A DNA stretch of 64,000 nt from Halichondria panicea. Lineage: Eukaryota; Porifera; Demospongiae; Suberitida; Halichondriidae. The notes under the pieces are model-generated. The model saw only the letters and a program-made list of their open reading frames with translations, was not told where the DNA came from and did not search any database. Location: positions 3,845,442-3,909,441 of the forward strand of contig NC_087379.1 in NCBI RefSeq assembly GCF_963675165.1. The letters run 5' to 3'. The translations under genes were made by a program, and so were the position numbers. Every line of letters starts with the position of its first letter. Position 1 is the stretch's first letter. Of this stretch, positions 42,910 through 54,597 are shown piece after piece.

Positions 42910-45900
42910 ATGCCTCCAAAATTTGACCCAAACGCGATATCTATCGGTAAGCAAAGTATTTGTATGCACTGAGTACTGTTTTAATACTGTGGATTGTTCA
43001 TCCTATATTATAGTTTGCCTGAGGGCTGTAGGCGGAGAAGTAGGTGCTACATCATCACTTGCTCCTAAACTAGGTCCTCTCGGTCTAGTAAGTATTAGTT
43101 ACTTGTAATGATAATTATAAAGGCAAACCATCGTATTGTGTTCGTTTTTATAGTTGCACAGTATAATAGCTATTACTTTCTTTCTCCTTTTTAGTCTCCC
43201 AAGAAAGTAGGTGATGACATTGCCAAAGCAACTGGGGACTGGAAGGGTCTAAAAGTTACAGTTAAGTTGACTGTACAGAACCGGCAGGCCAAGATAGAGG
43301 TAGTACCCAGTGCTGCTTCTCTAGTCATCAAAGCACTGAAAGAGCCAGCAAGAGATAGGAAAAAGCAGAAAAATAGTGAGTCACCGAGCACGCAATTTAT
43401 TAGGAAATTACTAATTGTTAGATAGGATCTGTCGTTCCTAGAGATAGTTGGGCAAAGTCCAACCAACCCACACTCATGATTGGGTATCAGTAGTCTCACG
43501 AGCAGGCGTGGGAGGGAGAGAACGTCTGGTCACTATCGCAGCAATTCCGTGGACCCAGAATGTTGGCAGTGCCAATCAGATTTGTCCACACATAGTGGGC
43601 GGTAACACCCCGTGTATTTTCCTATTATAGCATAAAATGAACGTGAAAAGAAGGATTATTGACTCTAGCAAAGGCTAATTTTAGTGTTGAACCATACCTG
43701 GCTGCGAAGGAACTCGGTTACAAGAAGCTCGAGACCAAGCAAGAGCTAGCTAGCTGCGAATGAAAATATTTGTCTACATGTGAATTTGGGTAATTAACAA
43801 ATACCTTGCACGTGAATACATTACTCAGTGCCATGGAATTGCTGCAATAGTGACCAGACGTTCCCTCTAGGACTAGGGTATCAGTACTAGTAGCAGTTTT
43901 GTTTCACTGGTACTTGAGGCAGAGTATTATTTGACAACGCATGGCTCAAGGATGGCTTAAGGGTATAACTATTTGACTGGATCTAGCTATAATTCAAGAA
44001 ATACCTCAGAGCTCTCTTAGAGAAAGTAGAAGAATACTGTAGCCTGTAATGCAAGATTTTAGTACAGGCGGAAATAAACTTTTTCAGACATCTAGAACAC
44101 ATCTAGAACATTAGTCTCATGATCAGCTGTCTTTCTTTTGGAAAGATCGTCGAGCACTCTTTACATGGGCTACGGTGGATTCCAACGTGACCAGTGAGAT
44201 TGCTCATAAGTGACTTGAATAGGAGGCAACAAATATGAAACTTTACATGCGGTTGAGCAGCAAGCTGTGATGTGGTTACATTTTTGTGGTTTTGTTAGCT
44301 TGTACAGTGATGCAATACATCCCATTGTGCTATGACTTCACATAAAGAGTGGTCAGATGTTCCTCCCTGAGAGGTGCGGCTGATTCCTAGAGCACAAGGA
44401 GAGGCACAACCAGCTACCCCAAGCTTAAGGATTCTGGAGAAGGCACACGTAACACGTTTTGTCCTTATTGGTAGCACAACAAAACCTAAAACAAAGACAA
44501 TTAAGTTCAATTAATACAAGGATACTACTGTTTAAGCTTCATTCATAGACGCTAAGATAGGCTATGCTTCTTTTCTAGTAGCAACATATCTGGCAGGAGC
44601 TGTTTCTGCATATCTGGAGAAACACAGTGACCCAACTTGTAGTCAGCTAAATTGAGCTATAAGGTTTCTCTGATTGGGGTGCAAATTTTTTGCAGTGGAA
44701 CTGTTACAAGTACTGATACTCAACCATGAGCGCGCGTTGGTTGGACGCCACCCAACTAGAGATAACGCGATACAGTAGTGCTAGAAATTGTTGTACGTAT
44801 AGCAGGGCTCGCACTAAAATAATTAGCATGGCTGTTTTAATCTGACAACATGTAATTTTGCTCTGACATGCAAAGTTGGCTATACAAATCAGATAATTAC
44901 AGGTACACAAATGTTCTTGTGCATGAGGCTGGCAGCATGATCTGCGAAGTTGGACGCTCGGAATATTCCTTGAGCCATCAATAAACTCTTTCAAGTTTCT
45001 TAAGCCTAATAGCGAAACTTTGTAGAAAGAGACCCACCAGCCAATGAGAGAGAGAGAATAGACTAAGAACTTCAGACAGTTAGCTTGCTCTCAGCTAGCT
45101 AACTACATTCAATGTACAGCCACGAGGTAATTTTTAATTCGTGGTCGTTTTTCAATGATCCATTTATCCACACTTCTTGTTCTGAGCTACTAGAACTCCG
45201 ACAAGGGCTCTTACTAGTGCTAGAATAGCTAACCCGTATAGCGATCTCTGGCTAGCTCTATATATTAATTATGCTCCGACAAAATGTCTGACTAACACGT
45301 GCAATGATCAGTCACGTGCACATAATGACCTAGCTGGTGTAGACTGTAATTTCGAGCCCCGGTTATAGTGAGGTAATAAGATTTTAGGGTAGTGTTCGTG
45401 GCCTTTTTTATTTTTTCGTGAGCAAGTGCTGAGTCTATAGCTGACCTCTAGGAAAGTTTCCTTGCAAAAATCTAGAAGTGCAGTAACAAATATTACTCGC
45501 CAAAATTACGCATTTAGCTAAACAATTTTTACGAAAAGTACCTGCTTTAATACGGTGTTACGTAGCAAGCAGTTAGGAATCCAATCCGTGGCATTGCATA
45601 GATAGTGTAAAGAACTGGCCTGCACAGGGGTGGATTCTTGTCTTGAGAGCATCGTAGTGTCCTTTGTTGCCCTTGTTGCACAAGGAACCATACTATTGAT
45701 TTCTAATCGTTTATGTAATTCTCTGCCATTTTAATCTCTTTGTAGTGAATTGGTGATATAGCTTGTGCCCATTATAGACAGGTTTTCCTGTTTACGAGTG
45801 TCGTTTGTCTTAGTACGTCTATTATCTGGACCCCTTTATTCCAGAGTCATATCAGATATAAAATATAAAGTTTCTGTTCAACGGTGTAAATACCTGTTGG

Positions 45901-46855
45901 TATTACTTTAATTTGACGTAATGTTTCAATAATGATACATGGCATGGTAAGATGGTGTGATTAATTATTTATGATGAAATGTGCAACAAAATTGAAAGCA
46001 CCGCAGGAACTAGCACGAGTCTGTAATTATCAATGGCTGCAAGCTCATTGAACAGTGGCTGCTACCAATAGCTAGCGTTCTAGTGCAGAGCTAACGACAT
46101 AATATGTTGCTACACACGAGCCTTCAAAACCATAATTCGAGAACGAAGCATTGTTTTGCTCCAAGAATAGAAACTCTTACTTGCACTTCATTCATCACTG
46201 AACAGTTGTAGCACTCTACACACACAGACGCATTACCGTATACCTCGCTGCGCATGCACTAACTAACATGTACTGCGTTTTGCTACTGCCAGCCTTGCAT
46301 TATTGAACTAGAGTGAATTAATGACAGGTTCCTTCAATTATTGCTGATTCGGCTAGTGCATTCTGTATCAATTGTGAAGTAAAAATGAATCACAACTGCT
46401 TTATTCTCTAGCTGTAATTCCAGAGTCCTAAACACTCATTTTAGTACTTACTTACCGCGTAGCTGCACAAGGAGAAGATCTACGGAAACTATTTACACTC
46501 GCCAGTAGTGTCTACATAACTTCATGTGTAAAATAAAATAATGGGTTTGGTGTATACTAGAGAACAGTAAATACGGGGAGAGCTAAAGCATATTATTTTA
46601 TAGTGTATAATAATAAAATTATGACTTTCCTCTCAAAACACACGCACAGTTAAGCACAGTGGAAATATCACAATGGAACAGGTGTATGAGATAGCCAGGA
46701 TTATGCGTGTGAGATCAATGGCCCGCTTGTTCTCGGGAACTGTGAAAGAAATTCTGGGCACTGCTCAGTCTGTTGGCTGCACTGTAGAAAGTGTTAATCC
46801 TCACGACAAAATTGATGAAATAAATGATGGCACTCTGGAATGTCCTGTAAGTTAG
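42910..46855 (+). CDS. RPL12: 60S ribosomal protein L12
   Basis: uL11-family protein at the base of the ribosomal stalk, next to the GTPase-associated rRNA. Four exons: 42910-42946, 43014-43087, 43195-43375, 46650-46855. They sum to 498 nt, 165 residues, the exact length in animals. Starts [12 protein letters not shown] and contains [70 protein letters not shown], and near the end [15 protein letters not shown]. All positions match a functional L12. The third intron is 3.3 kb, unusually long for a ribosomal-protein gene. The gene converges with the MINDY gene, whose stop is 146 bp away. Confidence 0.97.
43376..46649 (+). other. RPL12 intron 3
   Basis: No host exon is seen. It contains a reverse family-A fragment (about 45992-46262, 'gaaagcaccgcagg' to 'ataccTCGCTGCGCATGC'). 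Near 44111 'ttagtctcatgatcagctg' and near 44375 'gaggtgcggctgattc' resemble the ends of the 59-bp element at 42497. Ribosomal-protein introns often host snoRNAs; I could not identify one by box motifs. Confidence 0.5.
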
Positions 46856-47001
46856 TTTCTGTGCATTCTTATATTGTTTTAACTCTGCTGTTTGCAGGAT
46901 GAGTGATGAGAACAATTTCAAAAGGAACTGTAATAACTATTATACTGGACACAAAAATGTTTTGATACAGTGTTGGTTGGTAATAGATGTTTGGTGTATT
47001 A

Positions 47002-50000
47002 TCATAATATCTGACATTGGTCACTACTACGATGTCTTTGAGAGTTTGACGTTTCTGTCCTTGGAACTTCCCAGTCTGAAAGGGAACTATAGAAACATAA
47101 TCCACTGGTTGCATGTGAGTATTCACCTACCTGGTGTCATTAGCCACAGCTGCTGGCTCTGAGAGATGTAGTACTTGTTCTTCCTCAATTTCTTTTTTTA
47201 TTGGAAGTTGCTCTCTGTTGCCTTGAGGTATGGAGTGAGTTGAGTACTTAAACTGTGCATCTAAGAAATCACCACTTCCATCGATATCAGTGACCGTCTT
47301 CCACACATGCCCAAGTTCATTGACAAAACCACTGTCTGTAACCAATAGCAGTAGTTGACCCTGTATATACAGATGCATGTGACTAAAACTATGAAGGATT
47401 ATATTTACAGTCAGCGTACTCTAGCAGGTAGCCGTGGGTGCTTAAGGGGGGAATAAAGCCAAAAAATAGACGCGGGCTAGAAAAATCATAACTCCACCCT
47501 ACTACCTCCTATGAACTCTATGTTGGTCTTAATCTTTGTTTAAAGATGTATTTACATCATGTATAGGTACCGATAACTGAGATAGTACGTATACAGTGCA
47601 ACAACCAAAGAGTAGATTTTTTTTGGTACACATTTTTTACATTTTGTGATATAAAATATAAATAAAAGTGATATGATCTATTTGAGTGCAGGTACTGAAA
47701 GTTCAACTATTGGCGATTCCATTGGACCACCACCTGTTACATCACATGACATCATCAGTATAAAATGGCTGTCTGAAGATGTGTACTTCCGAAAATATGT
47801 TAGGAATAGAAGTAGCTTATTTGTTTGAGTTAAGATCTGAAATTTGTTGTGTATGTACCTGAGTATATTCCTAATCTTTTGAGCTTCAACAGAAGTCTGG
47901 GCTACTAGTAAGTTCAGAGAAATGTATATATTCGATTTTATATTAGTTAAGGTCTGGTTTTTGAGGAGCATGTACTACAATAGTGTACTTTTCATCTGTA
48001 CATAGATAGTAGAGGAGAGGGATTGGAAACGCATGCGTGGGACTCAGTACAATTTCGGCCCATCCGTGTCTCGCCTACGCCCACGCAATGCTGTAGCGGT
48101 AACTGAAGCAAGGCATCTTTTTAGAAGGACAGAGAAGTGCCTTGGCCTCAGGGATATCGCACAGGGCTATGCCAGTTAGTACTATGCTCTTAGTACCTAG
48201 TATAGTTGTAACCTTAACCTAGAAGTGTCTACTAAAGGAGTTTCATGAGTTTTTTTAAGCTTTCCTTGACTGGCTGAGGATTGTGGGATTTTTTTATCTC
48301 TCCAAAAAGAAGTACAACCTGTTTGAGATTGAAGACAAGTACAGTGGTATGTTAAGTGTTTTTTAAATGTAGCAACTTTGTGATTGACTCTCCATGGTAG
48401 TATTTGCTGACAAATTTATTATCACACTCATGACTTTCACTTGTGGGATTTTGTGGAAGTGTAGGTGTTGAAGTAGCAAATGTATATAGGCTAGAAGTGA
48501 CCCTTTAATGTTACTACATGCTATTGTACACTTTATTTGTAGTTATACGAATGGATCGGCAGGCGAAAACTCCTCTAATACTAACTTCTGAAACACGAAT
48601 GGAAGCTAGTAGCCTAACTTGATCCTAGTAGCCTTCCTGCCTGTCTCATGTCTCTTTCTGGCTAGTCAGTAGTAGCCTTCCTGCCTGTCTTTTGGCTGTT
48701 AAAGATTAAAATACTAAAATTATCATAGGACAAAGGTCAATTTCTAGTGACGGAGGCAGGAAAGGAAGAAATTTAACCGTGACACGCATGGGCCGGGCAT
48801 TTACGTATGCGTTTCCAATCCCTCTCCTCTACTATCTATGATCTGTACTAACTTACAGGAGTTAGGCTAGCCTCTTCTTTGCTATTGTCAAAAACAGTGC
48901 TTTTTATGACTTTTGGGTCGATTTGGCTACGTAGTAAGCTCAATTGCCACGCCCCTATGACACAGAATGACCAACACCAACTGTGTATTTGCAGGTAGAC
49001 ATCACATGACCTTTGGATGTAGCAAATAACAACAAGATGATTTGTGATGTCACAAATCAATGAATATCATTGCATACGTCATCCAACTGGTTATGGCAAG
49101 TCCTTTTGCTTTGCCCTATTGATTGCCAGCAATATTTGATGTGATTAGCTATTTACACTGTAAATTGCAATGATCATGCTGCTGTAAATTACAGCGGTAT
49201 ATCATTACCACAGGCTGAGTCATTCCAGGCTCTTAACGATTATTGGTGCACGTACAGTCTTCCCTAAGACCCCACAGGAGGTACAACAGGCGCAATGTAG
49301 CTTTAGTAATAATATTAGTCCGCTAATTATACGCCCACGTGTTACTGCGGAGTGTATTCACAGTACCGCGCCTGTCGTACCTCCTCAGCTAAGACCCCAA
49401 ATGTTGTAAGACAGGAAGTGCTACAAGTAGCCTCATCATAATAAGAGAAAATTTTTAGAGCTAGCGAAAACTTTTCACTTTTTGAGCAAGCTTTTCACAC
49501 CATCAACGTAGCAATGTCAATACGGAGCCAATGTCTGTCTTGTAATGTGTGCATGAGTAAAGCCAGGTAATAACAGAGATTGAAGAGAAGGGGATATGAA
49601 ACTAGATCACGTGAGCTTATGTGCTTAATGTAAAACAGAGTAAAAAGTTTAGGCACTCTGCCTTGAATAGCGGTTTAATTTGTAAATAAAACAAAACAGC
49701 CCCATGGGAAGCTGGATGACTCACTTGAAGGATTATGATCATATAATTGACTAGCCACAGATTGTTCTAAAATATATTTGGTGGCAATAAAATCCAAAAT
49801 CCCAGATTCCCTGGTTTATTGGCCTTTGTGGGACTGTAGCAGAAAGCAAGTTGGTTTTCATAAGATGGTTCAGTGATGGGTTTTAATGTTAGCTATGTAT
49901 TCTATGGTATGGTGCCTGTCTCAAAGGCTAGGTCGCTCTGATGCTGAAAGTAAATCAATTTTTAGTGTACAATTTTGCAACATTTTGCTCCAGGACAAGC

Positions 50001-53000
50001 ACAAGAGGTCAAAAAAGTTGAAGTGATCGAACAAGCTGTCTCTTGGCTTTTAGCTGAGGAAACAGTCCACTCTTGCATTTAACATCAACTTTGTTCTATA
50101 TGTAGCAGCAAGTCCAGAGATACAGTCCCACAAAGTATTTTACATGATTTTACATAGAACTTGCAGTAAAGACAACGGTGTCACGCCCATTTTGGGCAAC
50201 ACGGATTGTATGTACACGCCATCAAGTTTCATATCCCTCTCTTTTCAATCTCTGGTAATAATAGCTGCATTTTTCAATAGACTCATCCTGGGGCCATACT
50301 ATCAAATCTCTAAACATGCTCACGGTACTATGGCTCATACTTTACGCTAGTAAAACATAATTCTGTTTATTACGTCATATCATAAAGCAGTACGCAATAT
50401 CATGTTTCCATTTAATCCGCCCACACAAGACATACATACATACATACATCACACAAGCGTTACCCAATCTTGGTCTGTGTATCAACACGTATGTGAAACA
50501 CGTGATGCGTTGTTCACGGTAAAATCTCATAGATTGAAAGCATAAACTCAACCGCTTTTTCCGAGGAGGGGCCTAATTAACAACTTATAATTGAAGTGTA
50601 TGACAGTATGAGATCATGATGTACCTGGCGTTTGAAAATAGTGTTGAAGTGATTGTTTCTGAAGAAGACACACATATCTCCTTCTTTAATTACTCTGTTA
50701 AGCTCACAAAGACCATGATGAGTTAGCTGGCTGGAGTTGATTTCTAAGAATTCCTCACAAATCAAAGCTGTTGATACATGAAACAGACATAAAATAACAA
50801 TGTAACAAGTGGGCAACCCACGAACCATTTTGAATGTTGATCGGATCAGCAGAGTTTTGATTATTGATGATCATTTCCACCAGCTGGTTGTACGACAGCG
50901 TACACACCACATCATAAGTGTGCCGATCCTGAGGGTCTACTAACCAGCCATGATATAGCGGAACTTGAAACAAATCAAATATTCCAGACTCACTTGTGAA
51001 CTCAAAAGACTGCACACTGAAATAAACTTTTGTTATGAAACTACATGTATGATACTGCACTAGCTTATCAATATTCTAATACAGTTTGCATCACAATAAA
51101 TGCCTGCACTTGTCTTACAGCTCCACCAAATTTGAGGCAGCAGAGATACAGTTTCATAATTAAAATCTGCTTCCGGAGGCGGAGGACATCACTCTTTCTT
51201 TATTACCTCCAACCACAGTTTACAAGATGATTGGAATGCAATTAAAATGTCCTCCGGAAGCAGATTTTAATTGACCATGACTATCCTCAGGTCTGGGGCC
51301 ACTAGACCACTCCCTTGCACGTGATCATCATGATACATGTAGGTGCCAGGGAGAGGGTCTGGCATTTAGAATCACTTTCCTTGGTTGAGATGTCCAAAAT
51401 TGACATATCTAATCGGATTCGCAAGAATCCAATTAACTGACACATGACTCCCACTCACGGAAGAGGTTGGTAGTACTTGACCTTTGTCGTTTTTGTAACT
51501 CTCAGTAGGCAATGGCTAACTTAAATTCCGATATCAACTAAAAGCCTCGTTACCACGCCCATTTGTTGACATCTGAGAACCAAGAAAAGTGACTGTTGTC
51601 CAGACTAGCTATCCTCCTCTGGTCTGTACGGGTATAGTATCTACATAGACCATAGCCTTTCTAGCAGTAGCATGCTTCGCCGTACGAATCTCCTAAAGTG
51701 GGGTTGAAGGCATAGTGGTCACGTTATTGATGTTTGACCATCTTTGTTGCAAATATGGCTACAACCACACGTTTAAAGGGCTAGGGTATCTAGATCACCC
51801 AGCTGTAAGACAGGTGCAAGCCTTTATTGTGATGCATAAAAGTTCAGAAGTCTGCAGTGCAGATTTTTTTGTGAGCGTCTGATTTTTAGAGACGGCAGAA
51901 TAAAGTGTCAGTGTAACCTGTTAAACTTGACGTTGACATCAAGACCAGTTTGCAGCCTAGGAAAAGCTGCCATAGCATCTTGCATGTTCTGTTGGTAATT
52001 TGCAGAATGATAATCAGCTAGTGGATTCTCCAACAGACAGCTACCAAGTAAATCCATGAGGTGAGAGGACGACACCAGAGTTTCTCCACCGCCGATTTTG
52101 ATACGATGTGACAGTAGCAGAACATTGGCCAATGCGATGAGAGGACAGGGGCCGTTTTCATTCTGCAGAGGGTATTATTATAATTATGTAACATTAGCCT
52201 CGATCCCAGGCCGCAATTTATCAGGGAAGTGGGCCTGGTATCGACTACTTGTGCATGTGCTAATATCCCCCGGTATCTGGGGGCTTTGGATAACATCGTA
52301 TATGCTCAGTAAAATAATGACATCACAACAAACGGAAGTGGATTGGATAGAAAGTTCGATTGAAGGTTTCTAGCCCATCAGATAGCATTCTCTGATAGCT
52401 ACCCTTAGCCTGCTATATTAACAAAAGACTTATAGCCTGCAACTGTGGATGACAATCGTCTGAACGAAGTGGCCTGTCCATATAGGTATGGACTGGCCAC
52501 GCCCATCTAACACTAAGTTTGGTGAAAGTCTACTATAGTACTGCTACTGAAAGTTAATAGCTGTACAACAAACCTACACAGCTCTGTCTCTAGCTAGCTA
52601 GCTATTATAATAATATAGCTCTGTGTATATGACTTTAAGGATATTATCTCTGATGAGTTCAGTATTATAGGAAATTTTACGGGGAAAAATATCCGATAAT
52701 TTTGCGCATGCCCAAGCAGTCAGTAGCAGGCCTTCTTTTCTCTTCGAAGGCCAGTGAAGGAGGCTAATAATTATAACATGAGCCATGAGCTGCATAACAC
52801 AAGGGACACATTACAATATCTAGATCTAGATCTAAGGTAGTTAAATTAATACAGAGTGTACTAGTGTATGCACGTTCGACAAACCATGCAGCTGTGGATC
52901 CAGGGCTTATTATGCCTCGGTGCGCATGCGCATGGGAGGTATACGGTAGTGTGTTTGTGTGTGTGTCTGCTACAGCTGCTCAAGGATCAACGAAGTGTAA

Positions 53001-53934
53001 GTAACAGTTTCTATAGGCTTTTAGTCATGTTTTCGATTTTAATTCGCAAAATAATGTTTGGTTCTCGAGTTTGGAATGCCATTGCAGCCTTTTCAGAACA
53101 GTGCGTAGAATAACTTGTGTTGCTTCTACTTAGTAGTTAGCTCTGCACTAGAACGCTAGCTATTGGTAGCTGCAAGAGTGAGAAGAGAGCTGCTGATGCA
53201 GCCATTATAATGTTCAGACTTGAACTTTTGGCATAGATAGTTTTTAACAACAATCATGGTCGATCATTACCCGAGTTTCCCTGGCCTGTGACCAGTGCAA
53301 AACTCATGATTAGTAGCTTTATGTTATATAGCTTTGGCACCTCCACCAAGGCACCAGCACCCGCGGTGCTTTCATTTATCAGTAAATAGTGAACTAGTTA
53401 TAAAGCAAGAGCAAGATGGGGGAGATCCTAGGATTAGATGACGGAGGTGCTCATGGCGCCACCACCCCCACTTTTGGTTACGCCCTTTTGTCGGCCACGC
53501 CTACCAGTTTATCTTCAGTTACCATGGTTATCCATGGACGAAGAAAAGTGTAAGAAATGGCTGGTTTTTTAGGCGTTGTAACTATCACTATTAAGCTATA
53601 GAATAGTTGCAGTAAGTGTAGCTTCCTCTCTGGCTAGCAGTTCAAGAGCAGTGTTGGTTGAACTACTGAGCTACTCGAGTCTGGATGGGGGTTAAGCACC
53701 ACCCAGTGTACGCCACCGCATTACTTTACTAAGATTACGCACACTTACCTGGGTAACGATTGGAACAAACTCATCATCGCCCGGACCCCACGGTATCCAC
53801 TTCAATTGGTAATAGATTTGATTATTGACTACATCTGAAGTTCTTTCAGGTTGGTCCTGCACATAAAAAATAGATACCTTGTAGTTGGCAGATTCTTAGC
53901 CATGTACAAAAGTAAATACCTGAGCCATAGCCAT
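47002..53934 (-). CDS. MINDY-1/2-type K48 deubiquitinase
   Basis: Cysteine protease of the MINDY (FAM63) family, which trims K48-linked polyubiquitin chains in the cytosol. Seven exons: 53934-53920, 53856-53749, 52162-51918, 51016-50826, 50767-50625, 47360-47131, 47086-47002. They sum to 1017 nt, 338 residues. The catalytic motif NENGPCPL (Cys47) is preceded by VPIVTQ, as in the family. LYHGWLVDPQ carries the likely catalytic histidine (His145). LSYNQLVEMII, LTHHGLCELN, FFRNNHFNTIFK and LLLVTDSGFVNE follow in family order. Shorter than vertebrate MINDY-1 because the N-terminal extension is only MAMAQ. The last intron is about 44 bp. The predicted C-terminus is CQIL, a CAAX-like box. No break is seen. 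Confidence 0.93.
48001..48840. mobile_element. 840-bp MITE, family H, 7-bp target duplication
   Basis: 38-bp inverted ends with one mismatch, beginning CATAGATAGTAGAGGAGAGG. Exact 7-bp flanks ATCTGTA at 47994-48000 and 48841-48847. No coding capacity recognised. Shares ends and 7-bp duplication with 5671-6206. Confidence 0.9.
49262..49406. mobile_element. Small inverted-repeat element
   Basis: 'taagaccccacaggaggtac' with 'aacaggcgc' at the left is answered by 'gcgcctgtcgtacctcctca' and 'taagacccc' at the right. The arms are imperfect. Target duplication not clear. Confidence 0.5.
51159..51272. mobile_element. Small inverted-repeat element in MINDY intron 3
   Basis: Arms 'aattaaaatctgcttccgga' and its reverse complement near 51250-51272, with a 6-bp insertion in the left arm (cggagg repeated). 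About 55 bp of spacer. Confidence 0.6.
52195..52766. mobile_element. 572-bp TAGCC-family MITE, reverse copy
   Basis: Begins TAGCCTCGATCCCAGGCCG and ends 'gtgaaggaggcta', the mirror of 32444-33019. Flanks are similar but not identical (ATAATTATGTAACAT against ATAATTATAACAT). Lies in MINDY intron 2, starting 33 bp from exon 52162. Confidence 0.75.
52911..53375 (+). mobile_element. Family-A MITE-like element
   Basis: 'tatgcctcggtgcgcatgcg' with a TG tract at the left, 'cagcacccgcggtgctttca' at the right. The interior matches 5122-5606, with the extra section seen in 2687-3423. In MINDY intron 2. Confidence 0.65.
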
Positions 53935-54245
53935 ATAGAATTGTCGCACTGCACTGAGATCGAAGCAGCTACTGTACAGGTACGTAGCTGGGTACGTACA
54001 GGTATAATGTAATTGTTTGACAGATTTCACGGGGTGTAGATAAGCTCAACAGCTGTATTGATTTTTCTAATTACAGCACAGTTGCTTTGAATTCAGCCGC
54101 CCTCCTAGTGCATTTTGCATTCTTGCGACTTTATTTTGTTTACTATAGAGCTCAAGCCACTAAGTTTAACCACAACTTCAAAAGGCGTTATGATTTTGAA
54201 ATAATTATTGTTGATGAGTGATGACCAGTACAGTGCAGCTAGCTC

Positions 54246-54323
54246 TAGCCTCGATCCCAGGCCGAGTTTTCGCTTTTATAATGTAGGCAACCGTTATAAA
54301 AGCGAAAACTCGGCCTGGGATTA
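54246..54323. mobile_element. 78-bp TAGCC-family hairpin, 9-bp target duplication
   Basis: TAGCCTCGATCCCAGGCCG runs into 'agttttcgcttttata' and is answered by the reverse complement, ending 'cggcctgggatta'. Exact 9-bp flanks AGCTAGCTC at 54237-54245 and 54324-54332. It lies 275 bp beyond the end of the decayed transposase gene. Confidence 0.85.
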
Positions 54324-54597
54324 AGCTAGCTCATGACAGCTATGGTATAGTGTTTCACCCACGCATCCAAACCTTGTATGAATATCATTATAATGTACAT
54401 TCCTGTGGCATATAATCACGTGTATGGCCCTTGTGGTCTTGTAGTATTGTACACAACACAAGCAACACACAAAACTATCACAAGCTGGAAGATACTATGC
54501 TATAGCAGCAGCTACTGCACTGTAGTACTAGGTAAGTAGGTATTATTTGATTACCATGTTCAGTGATAGGTGAATTATGATGATTTTATGATGATGA

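Larger units (their letters stand above)
47361..50624 (-). other. MINDY intron 5
   Basis: 3.26-kb intron holding the 840-bp family-H MITE (48001-48840) and a smaller inverted-repeat element (about 49262-49406). The rest is unique-looking, with no exon recognised. Confidence 0.55.

Noticed and set aside
46869-47126. 85-codon minus-strand frame as the MINDY 3' end
   Set aside because: Using it would need a 27-bp intron. The alternative acceptor at 47086 gives a 44-bp intron, the right phase and a family-like C-terminus.
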